From positions 22,080 to 86,079 of the forward strand of contig CALUIR010000005.1 in assembly GCA_944320785.1 (NCBI GenBank): a stretch of DNA of 64,000 nt, in the 5' to 3' direction. The position numbers and the translations under genes were made by a program. Of this stretch, positions 54,129 to 63,053 are shown in pieces. The notes under the pieces are model-generated. The model worked only from the letters and a program-made list of their open reading frames with translations. It did not search any database and was not told the origin of the DNA. The stretch comes from an uncultured Bacteroidaceae bacterium. GTDB lineage: Bacteria > Bacteroidota > Bacteroidia > Bacteroidales > Bacteroidaceae. Numbering within the stretch: position 1 is the first letter of the stretch; each line of letters opens with the position of its first letter.

Positions 54129-54324
54129 GTGGAATTGTATGAATATCTTGTGCCGCACGGTTTTTTTTTTGCTGTTTGCATAAGGAAATTTTTTATGGGG
54201 TTGCCAACCTGGCTATTGCTTGCAAGTGGCAATGGGGGCAAGATAGAGCAAGAGGGGGAGTCAAGGCGACATCCCTCTTGCTGCATATGAAGGCTGGGAA
54301 TGCAAGGCCCCTTGTTGCCTATTG

Positions 54325-55509
54325 TCAGATTACTTTCAGTTCTTTGCCAACTCTGACAAAAGCGTCAATGCATTTGTCAAGATGCGATCTTTCGTGTCCG
54401 GCTGACAGTTGCACACGGATACGCGCTTGGCCTTTTGGCACGACGGGGTAGTAGAAGCCGGTCACGTAAATGCCTTCTTCTTGCATCCTGGCGGCAAACT
54501 TTTGTGACAATGGAGCATCATACAGCATGACGGCGCAGATGGCGCTTTGGCTCGGTTTGATGTCGAAGCCGACGGCTATCATTTTGTCGCGGAAGTAAAA
54601 GACGTTTTCCATCAGTTTGTCATGCAGCGCGTTGCTTTCTTTCAGCATCTTGAATACTTCTAGGCTGGCACCGATGACAGCTGGTGCTACTGAGTTTGAG
54701 AACAGGTAGGGACGGCTGCGTTGGCGCAGCAAGTCTATAATTTCTTTGCGTCCGGTGGTAAATCCGCCCATGGCACCTCCGAAGGCTTTTCCTAATGTGC
54801 CGGTGTAGATGTCCACCCGGCCATAAGTGTTGTACAATTCGCTCACGCCGTGGCCGGTTTGGCCCACTACGCCGGCAGAGTGGGATTCATCCACCATGAC
54901 CAGTGCATCGTATTTTTCGGCTAAGCTGCAGATTTTGTCCACAGGCGCCACGTTGCCGTCCATGGAGAACACGCCGTCTGTCACGATGATGCGGAAGCGT
55001 TGTTCCTGTGCTTCTTGCAGGCATTTCTCCAGTTCTTCCATATTGGCATTGGCATAGCGGTAACGTTTGGCTTTGCAGAGGCGCACCCCATCGATGATGG
55101 AAGCGTGGTTCAATGCATCACTGATGATGGCATCTTCTTCGGTGAACAGCGGTTCAAACACGCCGCCGTTGGCATCGAAGCAGGCGGCATAGAGGATGGT
55201 GTCTTCCGTCTTGAAGTAGTCGGAGATGGCGGCTTCCAATTCTTTGTGGATGTCCTGTGTGCCGCAAATGAAGCGTACAGATGACATGCCGTAGCCTCTG
55301 CGCTCCATCATTTCCTGTGCTGCTTTTATCAGCCGTGGCGAGTCGGCCAGCCCCAAGTAGTTGTTGGCACAGAAGTTCAGCACTTCTTTTCCACGAACTT
55401 GGATGGATGCCTGCTGCGGGCTTTCGATGAGGCGTTCTTCTTTGTAAAGCCCTGCTTCTTTTATCCCGGTGAGGGTATCCCGGAGATAGTCTTTCATTTT
55501 GCCATACAT
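54325..55509 (-). CDS. kbl: Glycine C-acetyltransferase (2-amino-3-ketobutyrate CoA ligase)
   Basis: PLP enzyme of the alpha-oxoamine synthase family that splits 2-amino-3-oxobutyrate with CoA into glycine and acetyl-CoA. 394 residues. Seen: FCANNYLGLADSPRLI (about 46-61), ERRGYGMSSVRFICGTQDIH (about 69-88), MVDESHSAGVVGQTG (about 201-215) and the PLP Lys in GTLGKAFGGAMGG (about 236-248). Divergent from tdh, whose product makes its substrate. Start could also be Met5. Confidence 0.94.
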   Translation of the reverse strand: MYGKMKDYLRDTLTGIKEAGLYKEERLIESPQQASIQVRGKEVLNFCANNYLGLADSPRLIKAAQEMMERRGYGMSSVRFICGTQDIHKELEAAISDYFKTEDTILYAACFDANGGVFEPLFTEEDAIISDALNHASIIDGVRLCKAKRYRYANANMEELEKCLQEAQEQRFRIIVTDGVFSMDGNVAPVDKICSLAEKYDALVMVDESHSAGVVGQTGHGVSELYNTYGRVDIYTGTLGKAFGGAMGGFTTGRKEIIDLLRQRSRPYLFSNSVAPAVIGASLEVFKMLKESNALHDKLMENVFYFRDKMIAVGFDIKPSQSAICAVMLYDAPLSQKFAARMQEEGIYVTGFYYPVVPKGQARIRVQLSAGHERSHLDKCIDAFVRVGKELKVI

Positions 55510-55627
55510 AATTGTAATATTAAAAAGGTCCTATAATTAACAGATTGCTACTTCCTTTTGCTGATTCTTCGTAATCCGATTCCCAAGAGCCAAAGTTCTA
55601 CATTTTATTTGAATATTCCAATAACTT

Positions 55628-55660
55628 TTTGAAGAATGTTCAAAAAAGGATTTATCTTTG
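55628..55660 (+). promoter_or_regulatory. Promoter of tdh
   Basis: TTTG 55628-55631, 21 nt, TATCTTTG 55653-55660; ATG 28 nt further. Confidence 0.65.
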
Positions 55661-55688
55661 CCCATCATAATTTAACCTATTTATTAAT

Positions 55689-56642
55689 ATGAAAAATATC
55701 TTAGTGATTGGGTCTACCGGGCAGATTGGTTCGGAGTTGACCATGGAATTGCGCAGGCGTTATGGTGGCGGGCATGTCGTGGCTGGTTATATCTTGCCTG
55801 CCCCTCCGATGGGGGAGTTGAAGGATTCGGGGCCTTCGGAAGTGGTGGACATCACTTGCCCGGACATGATTTTGGATGTGGTGAAGAAATACAAGATAGA
55901 TGCGATTTACAATCTGGCCGCATTGTTGTCGGTGGTGGCTGAGTCGAAACCGCAGTTGGCATGGCATATCGGCATTGATGGCTTGTTCAACGTGCTGGAA
56001 GTGGCCAGGCATTACCAATGTGCGGTGTTCACGCCCAGTTCCATCGGCTCGTTCGGGGCAAGCACTCCTCACAAGATGACGCCTCAGGATACTATCCAGC
56101 GTCCTTCCACCATGTATGGCGTCACGAAGGTGACCACTGAGTTGGTGAGCGATTACTATTTCCATAAGTACGGGGTGGATACCCGTGCCGTGCGCTTTCC
56201 CGGCATTATTTCGAATGTGACTCCTCCGGGTGGGGGTACGACCGATTACGCTGTGGACATTTACTATTCGGCGGTGAGGGGCGAGGAGTTCGTCTGTCCC
56301 ATTGCGGAAGGCACGCTGATGGACATGATGTACATGCCTGATGCTTTGCATGCCGCCATTTCCTTGATGGAGGCTGACCCCAAGCGTTTGGTCCATCGCA
56401 ATGCTTTCAACATTGCTTCCATGAGCTTCGGCCCGGAAACCATCTATGCGGAAATCAAGAAGCATGTGCCAAGCTTTAAGATGCGGTATGAGGTGGACCC
56501 GTTGAAGCAGGCCATCGCCGACAGTTGGCCAGATAGGATGGACGATGCTTGTGCGCGTGAGGAATGGGGCTGGCAGCCGCAATATGACCTGCCCCGCATG
56601 ACGGCGGACATGTTGGAGAAGCTGCGGGCGCGTTTGCTGTAG
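55689..56642 (+). CDS. tdh: L-threonine 3-dehydrogenase (SDR-type)
   Basis: 317-residue NAD-dependent extended-SDR enzyme. Glycine motif GSTGQIGSELTMELR (about 7-21), IYNLAALLSVVAE (about 75-87), Ser in FTPSSIGSFG, and YGVTKVTTELVSDYY (YxxxK, about 144-158), followed by RFPGIISNVTPPGGGTTDYA, typical of the short-chain L-threonine dehydrogenases that pair with Kbl. It oxidises threonine to 2-amino-3-oxobutyrate. The divergent arrangement with kbl suggests joint regulation. Confidence 0.9.
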   Translation: MKNILVIGSTGQIGSELTMELRRRYGGGHVVAGYILPAPPMGELKDSGPSEVVDITCPDMILDVVKKYKIDAIYNLAALLSVVAESKPQLAWHIGIDGLFNVLEVARHYQCAVFTPSSIGSFGASTPHKMTPQDTIQRPSTMYGVTKVTTELVSDYYFHKYGVDTRAVRFPGIISNVTPPGGGTTDYAVDIYYSAVRGEEFVCPIAEGTLMDMMYMPDALHAAISLMEADPKRLVHRNAFNIASMSFGPETIYAEIKKHVPSFKMRYEVDPLKQAIADSWPDRMDDACAREEWGWQPQYDLPRMTADMLEKLRARLL

Positions 56643-56787
56643 GCGTGATTATATATAATATAAAATAGGTGTGCAAGACGGGATTCTGCAATCCCGCCTT
56701 CTTTTTTCCTTGGCGGGGGCTTGGAAATCCCGTTCGCATGGGCTGGAATTTCTGTCCATGCGGATGGCAAATCCGGCTTTCCCGTGC
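56643..56787. other. Flank of repeat copy 3
   Basis: No gene. Contains GGAAATCCCG, GGAATTTC and GCATGG/CCATGC motifs also seen beside copies 1 and 2; a GGCGGGATTG...GGAATC-type imperfect hairpin near 56680-56700 could terminate tdh. Confidence 0.35.
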
Positions 56788-56887
56788 AACTTCTTTATCT
56801 TTAGGTTAGAGATACACATCCTTAGGCTAGAGATGCACATCCTTAACTTAAGGATATGCATCCTTAGGTTGAGGATAAAGAAGTTGG
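56788..56887. repeat. 21-bp palindromic tandem repeat element, copy 3
   Basis: Three 21-bp units between symmetrical ends: the array opens with AACTTCTTTATC and closes with its inverse GATAAAGAAGTT. Units (GATACACATCCTTAGGCTAGA, GATGCACATCCTTAACTTAAG, GATATGCATCCTTAGGTTGAG) are more diverged than in copy 2. It lies between tdh and murB, 34 nt before the murB -7 box. Confidence 0.82.
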
Positions 56888-56896
56888 CTGCATGAC

Positions 56897-56928
56897 TTGA
56901 AGTTATTGCCGGGAAAAGTGTATTTTTG
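56897..56928 (+). promoter_or_regulatory. Promoter of murB
   Basis: TTG at 56897-56899, 21 nt, TATTTTTG at 56921-56928; ATG 22 nt later at 56950. Confidence 0.55.
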
Positions 56929-56949
56929 CAGCCTATATCAGCGAAGAAG

Positions 56950-57966
56950 ATGGAAAGGCACAATCATTATTCCCTGCTTGCCCGCAACACGTTTGGCATC
57001 GATGCCCGTGCGGAAGCCTTTGTGGAATATGGCACGGTGGAGGAGTTGCGGCAGTTGCTGTCGGGCAAGGAGGCTTTGCCCCTTCCTTTCCTGCATATCG
57101 GCGCGGGCAGCAACCTGCTGTTCGTGTCCGACTTTGAGGGGACGGTGTTCCATTCGGCCATCAAAGGCATTGATGTGGTGGGGGAGACGGAAGATTCCGT
57201 TTGCCTGCGCGTCGGGGCCGGAGAACTGTGGGACGATTTTGTAAGCGTTTGCGTGAGGCGCGGGTGGCATGGCGTGGAGAACCTTTCGCTTATCCCGGGC
57301 GAAGTAGGTGCCGCTGCCGTGCAGAACATTGGCGCATACGGCGTGGAGGCGAAGGATGTGATAGGGAAGGTGCATGCGGTGGAAATCCGGACGGGGCGGA
57401 GGAAGGTTTTCCTGAACCGTGATTGCCGTTATTCCTACCGGCAAAGCATTTTCAAGGGCGAACAGAAAGGAAAGTATGCCGTGACGCATGTGGATTTCAC
57501 GTTGCAGAAGGCGGGGGCGTTCCGTCTGGATTACGGGAACCTTCGGGATGAGTTGCGGAAGTATCCGGAAGTGAACTTGGAAAACGTGCGCCGGGCCGTC
57601 ATTGCTATCCGCGAAGCCAAGCTTCCTGACCCGAAGGTGACGGGCAATGCGGGCAGTTTTTTCATGAACCCGGTAGTGCCGGCCGATGTGTATGGCCGTT
57701 TGCGCCAGGAATACCCGGATATGCCTTGCTATCCGGCGGACGGCGGCTGCGTGAAACTCCCGGCGGCATGGCTGATTGACCGTTGCGGCTGGAAGGGGAA
57801 AACCGTAGGGCGCGCCGGGGTACACGACCGGCAGGCATTGGTGTTAGTGAACCGGGGCGGGGCTTCCGGCAGGGACATTGTGCGATTGTCTGAAGAGATA
57901 TGCCGGTCTGTGCAGGAAAAGTTCGGGATAGGGCTTCGCCCGGAAGTGAATTTCATAGGAGGATGA
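56950..57966 (+). CDS. murB: UDP-N-acetylenolpyruvoylglucosamine reductase (type I)
   Basis: Cytosolic FAD enzyme of peptidoglycan precursor synthesis (NADPH reduction of UDP-GlcNAc-enolpyruvate). 338 residues from ATG 56950, preferred over 56926 because the latter lies inside the -7 box. Seen: ARNTFGIDARAEAFVEY, FAD loop GAGSNLLFVSDFEG (about 51-64), LSLIPGEVGAAAVQNIGAYG (about 113-132), catalytic Ser in NAGSFFMNPVV and the closing LRPEVNFIG with the catalytic Glu. Length and C-terminal extension match the E. coli-type enzyme. Four nt before the next gene. Confidence 0.95.
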   Translation: MERHNHYSLLARNTFGIDARAEAFVEYGTVEELRQLLSGKEALPLPFLHIGAGSNLLFVSDFEGTVFHSAIKGIDVVGETEDSVCLRVGAGELWDDFVSVCVRRGWHGVENLSLIPGEVGAAAVQNIGAYGVEAKDVIGKVHAVEIRTGRRKVFLNRDCRYSYRQSIFKGEQKGKYAVTHVDFTLQKAGAFRLDYGNLRDELRKYPEVNLENVRRAVIAIREAKLPDPKVTGNAGSFFMNPVVPADVYGRLRQEYPDMPCYPADGGCVKLPAAWLIDRCGWKGKTVGRAGVHDRQALVLVNRGGASGRDIVRLSEEICRSVQEKFGIGLRPEVNFIGG

Positions 57967-57970
57967 AAAG

Positions 57971-58732
57971 ATGAAGGTTACGATATTGGGAAGCGGCACG
58001 TCCACCGGCGTGCCGGAAATCGGGTGTGTCTGCGAAGTGTGCCGGTCCGCCGACCTGCGCGACCATCGCCTGCGCACCTCTGTCCTGGTGGAAGTGCAGG
58101 GGAAAAGGATATTGCTGGACTGCGGGCCGGATTTCCGCCAGCAGGTGTTGCCGTTGGAGTTTGCGCCGATCGATGCGGTTCTCCTTTCGCATGAACATTA
58201 CGACCACGTGGGCGGGCTGGACGACCTTCGTCCTTTCTGCCGTTTCAAGGACATACCGGTTTACGCTGACTCCTATACGTCAGGCCAGTTGAGGAAAAGG
58301 ATGGATTATTGCTTTGCAGAGCGGGTGTATCCGGGCGTGCCGGCATTGCTGTTGCAGGAGGTGGATGCCGCCCGTCCTTTCTGTGCGGGAGGCGTGGAGG
58401 TTGTGCCGGTGCAGGTGATGCACGGTCGCATGCCGATTTTGGGCTACCGCATCGGGAAGATGGCCTACTTGACGGACATGCTGGCGATGCCCGATGCGGA
58501 ATATGTGAAGTTGGAAGGCTTGGACTGCTTGGTGATGAATGCCTTGCGCATTAAGCCGCATCCCACGCACCAGTCCTTGGACGAGGCATTGCGCAATGCC
58601 GCACGCATTGGGGCGAAAGACACCTATCTCATCCATATGTGCCACCACATCGGCCTGCATGCCGAGGTGGAGAAGTGCTTGCCGCCCCATGTCCACCTTT
58701 CTTACGACGGGTTGTCATTGGAGTTGCCATGA
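57971..58732 (+). CDS. MBL-fold metallo-hydrolase (PhnP-like)
   Basis: 253 residues. N-terminal LGSGTSTGVPEIGCVCEVCR has the CxCxxC that binds structural Zn in PhnP-type cyclic phosphodiesterases; metal ligands follow in LSHEHYDHVGGLDDL (HxHxDH, about 73-87), VMHGRMPILGYRIG, YLTDMLAMPD and ALRIKPHPTHQSLDEAL. Probably a phosphodiesterase or nuclease-type hydrolase; the family's substrates in Bacteroidetes are not established. In an operon with murB. Its last 31 bp overlap the convergent gene at 58702. Confidence 0.85.
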   Translation: MKVTILGSGTSTGVPEIGCVCEVCRSADLRDHRLRTSVLVEVQGKRILLDCGPDFRQQVLPLEFAPIDAVLLSHEHYDHVGGLDDLRPFCRFKDIPVYADSYTSGQLRKRMDYCFAERVYPGVPALLLQEVDAARPFCAGGVEVVPVQVMHGRMPILGYRIGKMAYLTDMLAMPDAEYVKLEGLDCLVMNALRIKPHPTHQSLDEALRNAARIGAKDTYLIHMCHHIGLHAEVEKCLPPHVHLSYDGLSLELP

Positions 58733-60345
58733 GCCAGGTCGGTGGCGGCGGGCAGGTAATCCAATGTAATGGTCGGGTAGATGTTCCCTTCCGTGCTGGT
58801 GGTTTGCAGGGTGAGGAGGAAATGGCGGAAGAAATCTTTGTGGCGGAAGAAAAAACGCGGCATTACGTGCCGGTAAATGTCCGGCAGTGTGGTGAGTTTG
58901 TCCATGTGGCCCATCATCAGCAGGGCTGATTCAGGTGCCAGCCCTGCATACGTCTGGTCAAACAGTTTGTGGCCTTCTTTCACATTCCCTTCATCGATTT
59001 GGCGGACATAAGCTTGTATGCTTGCAGCTTTGGGGGCAACCAGCAGGCAGCCGTCATGGAAGCAGGCATAGTAGTGGCCGGGCTTTTCTTTTGTGGAGGC
59101 CAAGTTTTCCATCAGCAGGAACGGCGGCATGGCCGTTAGTTGGCAGATTCTTCCTCCCGACAGGAAGGTCGTGCTTTGGTTTTTCCCTTTGAAGGGTATG
59201 TGCCGGAGCAGTTGCGCCAGTTCTTGCCGGGCCTTTTGCTCATGCCGCAGGGAGATGCGCATGACGGATTCCTGTGCTTCCGCCTCTTCCGAGGTGTTGA
59301 ACAGGATGAGCGCAATGGTGCTGCCGATGTTGCTTTTCATGAATTCATACAGGCATGAGTCAGTCCGTTCTTCTTGCCTTTTCGCTGGTTGGGGAGGGTA
59401 TGGCTTTTGGTTTGTCAGGGCAAAGAGGGAGTTGATGTCCGACACGGCGTATTGCAGGAGAAAATAAGTGGATGCCGGCAAGGCGCTCCCCGGAATGTTG
59501 GGCGCGGCTCCTTGTTTTTTCAGCATGCTGTTGAGCGAAAGGCATGAATCAGATTCCACATGGATGCCGGACAGGTAGATGACTTCTTGGTTGAACTTGA
59601 TGTCAAACTCTCCCCACTGCGCGACAGGCAAGGCTCGTTGCCCGTTTGTTCCCAACGGAACATTCTTCTCATTGACGTAGAGGGTGGCTTCTGTACGGGT
59701 TTGCGCCTTTTGGGTGATGGCGGCAAAAGTAGGGTCGTTGAGTACGGAATGCCCGTCCAAATGCGTGTCGATGACTTTTTCAATCAGTTTCTCTTGGAAG
59801 CTGACTGCGATGAACGTGGGCTGGTAGTAGCAGGTCAGGAACTCAGTAGCGTTAACCGGATAGATGTAGATGTCCTCTCCTCGGTAGGTTAATGTTTTTG
59901 GGGGAAACTGTTGCGAAGTGTTCTGCCTGATGTAGCTTTCTATAAATGCCTCGTCCTCGCTTCCAAGTTGGCAATAAAGTATTTGGTCCTTTATCGTGTT
60001 GGGGTTATGGAAACTGATGACGATGCGGTTCATTTGCCGGCTCAGGCCGTGCGCTTTTTGTTCGGCAATGGTTTCGATGCTTTTCTTGAAGCCCTTCAGC
60101 AGCATCGACAGGCGCAGTTCCTCCAGTTCTTCCGTGTATGCGGCTTTGTCCAATTGTGCCAGCAGGCGGTTGGTGTTGTTTATTTCCACGATGGCGATGC
60201 AGTCTTCCGGCACCAAGGTGTAAAGGTTTGTTCCCGCCGCTTTCCTATTTTGGTTTAATTGTGCGTAGAAATATCCTCCGATGGCAATAATAGCCAGTAT
60301 GAATGCGGCGGACAACAGAATCTGGACAATCAATTTCTTTTTCAT
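58702..60345 (-). CDS. Membrane-anchored DUF3352-like protein
   Basis: 547 residues from ATG 60345 (MKKKLIVQILLSAAFILAII), with one N-terminal membrane anchor (about 5-27) and a large extracytoplasmic region. YTLVPEDCIAIVEINNTNRL (about 42-61) resembles the start of DUF3352-type proteins, in which the theme 'VP.d..a.v.i.n' is repeated. No catalytic motif seen. Divergent from gldFG with overlapping promoters (60372-60411), so the two may be used together in the envelope; that is inference. The 3' end overlaps the MBL-fold gene tail to tail. Confidence 0.65.
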   Translation of the reverse strand: MKKKLIVQILLSAAFILAIIAIGGYFYAQLNQNRKAAGTNLYTLVPEDCIAIVEINNTNRLLAQLDKAAYTEELEELRLSMLLKGFKKSIETIAEQKAHGLSRQMNRIVISFHNPNTIKDQILYCQLGSEDEAFIESYIRQNTSQQFPPKTLTYRGEDIYIYPVNATEFLTCYYQPTFIAVSFQEKLIEKVIDTHLDGHSVLNDPTFAAITQKAQTRTEATLYVNEKNVPLGTNGQRALPVAQWGEFDIKFNQEVIYLSGIHVESDSCLSLNSMLKKQGAAPNIPGSALPASTYFLLQYAVSDINSLFALTNQKPYPPQPAKRQEERTDSCLYEFMKSNIGSTIALILFNTSEEAEAQESVMRISLRHEQKARQELAQLLRHIPFKGKNQSTTFLSGGRICQLTAMPPFLLMENLASTKEKPGHYYACFHDGCLLVAPKAASIQAYVRQIDEGNVKEGHKLFDQTYAGLAPESALLMMGHMDKLTTLPDIYRHVMPRFFFRHKDFFRHFLLTLQTTSTEGNIYPTITLDYLPAATDLAHGNSNDNPS

Positions 60346-60371
60346 GCGGCATGAGTTTTGGGCAATATGCG

Positions 60372-60411
60372 TATCTTTGCTTCGTTTAAGATATAACGCA
60401 GGGCAAATGTA
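60372..60411. promoter_or_regulatory. Divergent promoters for gldFG and the DUF3352-like gene
   Basis: Plus strand TATCTTTG at 60372-60379 for gldFG (ATG 60430) and minus strand TACATTTG at 60411-60404 for the gene starting at 60345. Their -7 boxes are 24 nt apart, so polymerases would compete. Confidence 0.55.
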
Positions 60412-60429
60412 TTTATTATTTTCAAGCAA

Positions 60430-62826
60430 ATGAAATATTTTTTAAGGAAAGAGATTTCTTTTTATTTCTCCTCTGTGGCCGGGTATGTGATTTTGGGCGC
60501 TTGGCTTCTTTCCATATTATTGATGTTGTGGGTGTTTGGAGGTGCTTACAACATTCCGGAAGGCGGTTATGCTACGATGCGCCCGTTCTTTTCCTTGCTT
60601 CCGATGCTGTCGTTGGTGTTTGTGCCTGCTGTCACCATGCATTTGCTTGCCGACGAGAAACGTTCCGGCACGTTGGAGCTTTTGTTGTTCCGTCCGGTCA
60701 GGCTGCCGGTGGTGGTTTTTTCCAAATACCTTGCCGCTCTTTTCCCTGCATGGGTGATGCTGTTGCTTTCTTTGGTCAGTGCTTTCAGTGTGGATGCGAT
60801 GAGTTCCGCAGGCTTGGATTGGGGTGAGTTGGCAGGTGGTTATGCTGGTGCCGCTTGCATGTTTCTGGCGTTGATGTCCATCGGCTTGTTCGCTTCTTCC
60901 TTGACGAGCAGCCAGTTGGTGGCATTCCTATTGGCAGCTTTCTTGTCATTTTCCTTGTTTTATGGAGCCGATTTGGCTGCTTCCCTTTTTTCGGACGGAT
61001 CTTCTTACCATTTCGTGCGGCGTTTGGGTATGAATGCCCATTATAGTTCATTGGCGCGTGGGGTGATAGATTCCCGCGATGTGCTGTATTTCCTCGCGCT
61101 GGCTGCCGCTTTTTTCCTTTTCACTTGCGTTGCCCTTTCGTATCGGCGTGTCAGATATCATGGAATGTGCCGGGCCTTTGTCGGCCTTGCTCTCCTTATT
61201 GCCTTGAATCTGTTTTCCTCTTTTGCATACGTCCGTTGGGATTTGACTGCTGATCGCCGTTACACCCTTTCTGCACAGACGCGGCAATTGGTGGCAGGTT
61301 TGGAGTCGCCGTTGCAAGTAGTGATGTACCTGAGCGGCGACTTGAACCCGGCTTTTGAGCAATTGCGCATTGCTGTCCTGGACTTGTTGGAGGAATTGTC
61401 CCAATATGCGGGCAAAGGCATCTTGCTTTATGAGCGGAACCCATCCTTGGCAACCGATGACCCTGCCCGGCAAGCTAATTACCTCCGCATGGAAGCGGCA
61501 GGCATGAAAGGCATTTCGGTGAACGAGCGTGACGGCGAAGGGAAAGTTTCTTCCCAAATCGTTTTTCCATGGATGCAGTTGGTGTATGCTGGAGACACGG
61601 TTCCTGTCAACCTGCTGAATCGGAACATCTCGTTCACTTCTGCCGAAGCCATCCATGCATCGGTTGGCGAATTGGAGTACAATTTTGCAGACGCGCTCCG
61701 CCTGCTTGCCTTAAAAGAGCCGGGGCGCATTGCGTTCATCGAAGGGCATGGAGAGTGGGCGGAACCTTACGTTTATGAGGCCACCGAACTGTTGAGCAAG
61801 TATTATCAGGTGGATCGTGGCCGTTTGGGTGGCGGATGGGAAGTGCTTTCCCCTTATGAAGTACTGATTATTGCTTCGCCAAAGATGCCTTTTTCTGAAG
61901 CAGAGAAAATGGAATTGGATCAATACCTGATGCAAGGCGGCAGTCTGTTTTTCTTGATGGATGGAGTTGTTATTTCCGATGAAGAATTTGCGGCTACGGG
62001 CGAATCGCCCACCTTGAAGAATGAAGTCAATTTGGACGACTTGTTGTTCGCTTACGGGATACGCGTCAATCCTGTGACGGTGATGGACATGGACTGTACG
62101 CCGATACGATTGGTGTCTTCCCGCCAAGGTGCGCAAGACGCTTACGTCACTTTGCCGTGGTTCTTCTCTCCTTTGTTGAAGCCGTCTGACAATCATCCGA
62201 TCAGCCGCTACCTTTCCCCGTTGAAATCAGAATTGGTCAGTACCATTTCATGGATAGGTGATGGCGAGGGTCAGAAACGTACGGTGCTATTGTCCACTTC
62301 CTCCCATGCCCGCCGTTTGCCGGTGCCTGAGATGGTGAGCCTTCGTTATGCGGAGATGCCCGCCGATGCCGCATTTTTCAATGAATCTGATCTTCCGGTG
62401 GCGGGGTTGATAGAGGGGTGTTTCCCTTCCGCTTTCCGTTACCGTTTCGGCAAGGGACGGATATTGACGGAAAGCCAACCGGCGCGTTTGCTGGTCTGTG
62501 CTTCATCATCTGTTATAAAAAACGACTGGCGGAATCGCCGCGATGGGAGTGTGCCGCTTCCTTTGGGTTATGATGAAGCCACCGGCACGCAGTTGGGCAA
62601 TGCGGATTTCTTGGTCAATGCCGTGAATTATTTGGCGGGGAACGGCCAATGGTTAGATTTGCGCACACGCGGCGTGCAACTCCGTTTGCTGGACAAAGTC
62701 GAAGTGACCGTCCGCTTGTCCCGTTGGCAAACGTTGAATATATTGTTGCCGATGGTATTGTTGCTGGTAGGAGGGTTGCTTTTTTCTTGTCTGCGCAAGA
62801 TGCGTTGCCGTAAGTGGCACGGATAG
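60430..62826 (+). CDS. GldF-GldG fusion: ABC-2-type permease joined to GldG-like subunit
   Basis: 798 residues. Residues about 1-240 are an ABC-2 permease of the GldF type (KEISFYFSSVAGYVILGAWL, RPFFSLLPMLSLVFVPAVTM, DEKRSGTLELLLFRPV, six helices). After a linker with another helix (about 250-268) comes the GldG-like periplasmic part (FAYVRWDLTADRRYTLSAQT, IVFPWMQLVYAGD, NADFLVNAVNYLAGNG) and a final helix (about 770-790). In Flavobacterium, GldF and GldG are separate and with GldA form an ABC transporter implicated in gliding; in gut Bacteroidales such proteins occur without gliding. The ATPase partner is not in this window. Confidence 0.85.
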   Translation: MKYFLRKEISFYFSSVAGYVILGAWLLSILLMLWVFGGAYNIPEGGYATMRPFFSLLPMLSLVFVPAVTMHLLADEKRSGTLELLLFRPVRLPVVVFSKYLAALFPAWVMLLLSLVSAFSVDAMSSAGLDWGELAGGYAGAACMFLALMSIGLFASSLTSSQLVAFLLAAFLSFSLFYGADLAASLFSDGSSYHFVRRLGMNAHYSSLARGVIDSRDVLYFLALAAAFFLFTCVALSYRRVRYHGMCRAFVGLALLIALNLFSSFAYVRWDLTADRRYTLSAQTRQLVAGLESPLQVVMYLSGDLNPAFEQLRIAVLDLLEELSQYAGKGILLYERNPSLATDDPARQANYLRMEAAGMKGISVNERDGEGKVSSQIVFPWMQLVYAGDTVPVNLLNRNISFTSAEAIHASVGELEYNFADALRLLALKEPGRIAFIEGHGEWAEPYVYEATELLSKYYQVDRGRLGGGWEVLSPYEVLIIASPKMPFSEAEKMELDQYLMQGGSLFFLMDGVVISDEEFAATGESPTLKNEVNLDDLLFAYGIRVNPVTVMDMDCTPIRLVSSRQGAQDAYVTLPWFFSPLLKPSDNHPISRYLSPLKSELVSTISWIGDGEGQKRTVLLSTSSHARRLPVPEMVSLRYAEMPADAAFFNESDLPVAGLIEGCFPSAFRYRFGKGRILTESQPARLLVCASSSVIKNDWRNRRDGSVPLPLGYDEATGTQLGNADFLVNAVNYLAGNGQWLDLRTRGVQLRLLDKVEVTVRLSRWQTLNILLPMVLLLVGGLLFSCLRKMRCRKWHG

Positions 62827-63012
62827 CCTTGGGGAAAGTTTCTTTGTTGTAATGGGAAATGCCTCACAGGCTACGCTTGTGTAAAACTGCGGTAGTCGGG
62901 AGGAGATTTCATATAAGAATTGCAGTAAAGACATAAGATTGCCTTTTTGCCCAATAAATGCAAAAAGTTAGCCTCTTGGGATGTCTTGATGGGATTATCA
63001 GCTTTAAATATG

Positions 63013-63020
63013 TATATTTG
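63013..63020 (+). promoter_or_regulatory. -7 element for the AraC-type gene
   Basis: TATATTTG, 34 nt before the ACG at 63054. No clear -33 box. The region 62827-63012 holds nothing else I can support. Confidence 0.5.
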
Positions 63021-63053
63021 CAGAAGGAATAGGACAGTGAAGATATAGCAAGA

